Positions 63,032 to 64,000 of a DNA stretch of 64,000 bases are shown here, one piece after another. The translations under genes were made by a program, and so were the position numbers. How positions within the stretch are numbered: the stretch's first letter is position 1; each line of letters begins with the position of its first letter. The notes beneath the pieces were generated by a model. It ran no database searches. It was not told the origin of the DNA and saw nothing but the letters and a program-made list of their open reading frames with translations. Origin of the DNA: Bordetella genomosp. 9 (lineage in GTDB: Bacteria; Pseudomonadota; Gammaproteobacteria; Burkholderiales; Burkholderiaceae_B); assembly GCF_002261425.1 (NCBI RefSeq), contig NZ_NEVJ01000001.1, forward strand, positions 310,001 to 374,000. The letters are read 5' to 3'.

Positions 63032-63612
63032 CAGGAGAAGGCCTTGATGCGGGCCGACACGGACTTGAAAGCGGGCGCATCCGCGCTGCCCAGCCACTCG
63101 AACAACACCATTTCCGTGGTCACGATGCGCACGCCTTCGACGCGCAGCCGTTCCAGCGCAAAGTCCCTATCCTCGTCCCGGCGCGAGCCGGCGGCGTCGG
63201 CCGCCACGTAAACCTCGTAGCCTTCCTGGCGCAGCTCCAGCGCGGTCTGCAGCACGCAGACGTGCGTCTCCACGCCCGCGACCACGACCTGCCGGCGTCC
63301 GGCCGCGCCCTGGGCGCGTATCGCCTGCGCCAGCGCCGGCTCGCGCATGCACGAGAACACCCGCTTCGCATGCAAGGCCGCCTGTGCCGGCAGCACCTCG
63401 CGCAACGACGCGGTGGTCGGCCCCAGGCCCTTGGGGTGTTGCTCCGATACGATCACCGGGACATCCACGTCGCGCGCGCCTTCCAGCAGCGCGGCCGCGC
63501 GGGCGGCGAGCCGTTCCGGGCGAGCCATCGCGGGCAGCAGGCGTTCCTGCATGTCGACGACCAGCAGCTGCGCATGCCCTGCATCAAGCAATGGAGAGGG
63601 ATAGGAAGCCAT
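63031..63612 (-). CDS. Isochorismatase-family hydrolase
   Basis: 193 aa. Cys-hydrolase triad: LLVVDMQERLL (Asp), VIVSEQHPKGLG (Lys) and VVVAGVETHVCVLQTALEL (Cys). Such enzymes hydrolyse amides such as N-carbamoylsarcosine or nicotinamide as well as isochorismate. It is translationally coupled to the amidase. Confidence 0.85.
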   Translation of the reverse strand: MASYPSPLLDAGHAQLLVVDMQERLLPAMARPERLAARAAALLEGARDVDVPVIVSEQHPKGLGPTTASLREVLPAQAALHAKRVFSCMREPALAQAIRAQGAAGRRQVVVAGVETHVCVLQTALELRQEGYEVYVAADAAGSRRDEDRDFALERLRVEGVRIVTTEMVLFEWLGSADAPAFKSVSARIKAFS

Positions 63613-63645
63613 GCATGTGTTCCTTGGCGGCGGGCAAGCGCCGCA

Positions 63646-64000
63646 TCAGGTGCTGTAGCTGGAGAACTTGGCGGTGACGGCGCGCGCCATGTGATCGGTC
63701 CTGACGTTGATCACCGCGGGCCGGCCGGACTGGAATGCGCGCTCCAGCGCGGGGCGGACCTGGGCCGGATCCTCCACGTATTCGGCGTGGCACCCCAGGG
63801 CTTCGGCCATTTTGTCATAACGCGTATAGCCCAGGTTGCGGCCGGGTTTCACGCCATCCGGGTCCGCCGTCCAGCCGCCATTCAGGCTGATCACCACCAC
63901 CACCGGAATGCCGAAACGCACGGCGGTATCCAGCTCCATGGCGCTCATCCCGAAGGAACCGTCGCCATGCAACACCAGTACCTGCTTGTCCGGATGCGCC
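63646..64000 (-). CDS. TPP-dependent enzyme, C-terminal part (runs off the edge)
   Basis: The visible C-terminal 118 residues begin AHPDKQVLVLHGDGSFGM and carry the TPP-Mg motif GDGSFGMSAMELDTAVRFGIPVVVVISLNGG (GDG to N-x-G), then RYDKMAEALGCHAEYVEDPAQVRPALERAFQSGRPAVINVRTD. This is the acetolactate synthase/oxalyl-CoA decarboxylase-like family. The gene's start is outside the window. It is read with the isochorismatase and amidase. Confidence 0.85.
   Translation of the reverse strand, partial: AHPDKQVLVLHGDGSFGMSAMELDTAVRFGIPVVVVISLNGGWTADPDGVKPGRNLGYTRYDKMAEALGCHAEYVEDPAQVRPALERAFQSGRPAVINVRTDHMARAVTAKFSSYST

Overview
The window is GC-rich DNA from a beta-proteobacterium, most likely an Alcaligenaceae member such as Bordetella or Achromobacter. 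This rests on the gene content and order of the chromosomal part (htpG, a De Ley-Doudoroff dgo cluster, ampD, ccsA-like/ffh, thiS, trmB); I cannot name the species from sequence alone. It has two parts that meet at a tRNA-Leu gene near 42.5 kb.

Positions 1 to about 42.44 kb are most of an integrative and conjugative element, or integrated plasmid. Its right end is the 3' end of tRNA-Leu(CAA), next to a tyrosine integrase (41.26-42.29 kb); its left end lies outside the window. From left to right it holds a large ParB/KorB-like protein, a RelE/HigB-type toxin with an HTH antitoxin, a SIR2 plus HerA antiphage pair, a MobF relaxase with its coupling protein, an StbABC-like stability cluster, and a hairpin- and repeat-rich region that looks like a replication and/or transfer origin beside an HTH/DnaT-like replication protein. 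Next comes a VirB type IV secretion system read right to left (virB1-2-3-4-5-6, then virB8-9-10-11), preceded by a type IVb (R64-like) pilus operon, pilL-N-O-P-Q-R-S-V, with TrbM and exported proteins. The pilus should hold mating pairs together while the VirB channel, coupling protein and relaxase move DNA. A two-gene plus-strand cargo block (21.3-23.3 kb: an unknown protein and a DUF3644/HEPN-like protein) is set into the virB operon between virB6 and virB8.

Positions 42.44-64.0 kb are ordinary chromosome. In order: tRNA-Leu, htpG, a hipBA toxin-antitoxin pair with four palindromic operators spaced exactly 50 bp apart, a galactonate operon (dgoK-dgoA-dgoD-dgoT-like) with a divergent IclR regulator, ampD, a PP0621-like protein, a cytochrome c assembly protein, ffh, thiS, a prolyl aminopeptidase and trmB. 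Upstream of trmB is a decayed partial copy of its 5' end. Then come a small lipoprotein, tRNA-Gly(CCC), a DUF72 protein, a cobW GTPase with a small partner, and a catabolic-looking set (polysaccharide deacetylase-like, amidase, isochorismatase-like, TPP enzyme) that runs off the right edge.

The most unusual signals are the SIR2-HerA pair and the cargo block inside the T4SS operon, the periodic hip operators (one nested in the likely htpG terminator), the covarying hairpin repeats plus iterons and a perfect DnaA box near the rep-like gene, and a promoter that should give a leaderless toxin mRNA.
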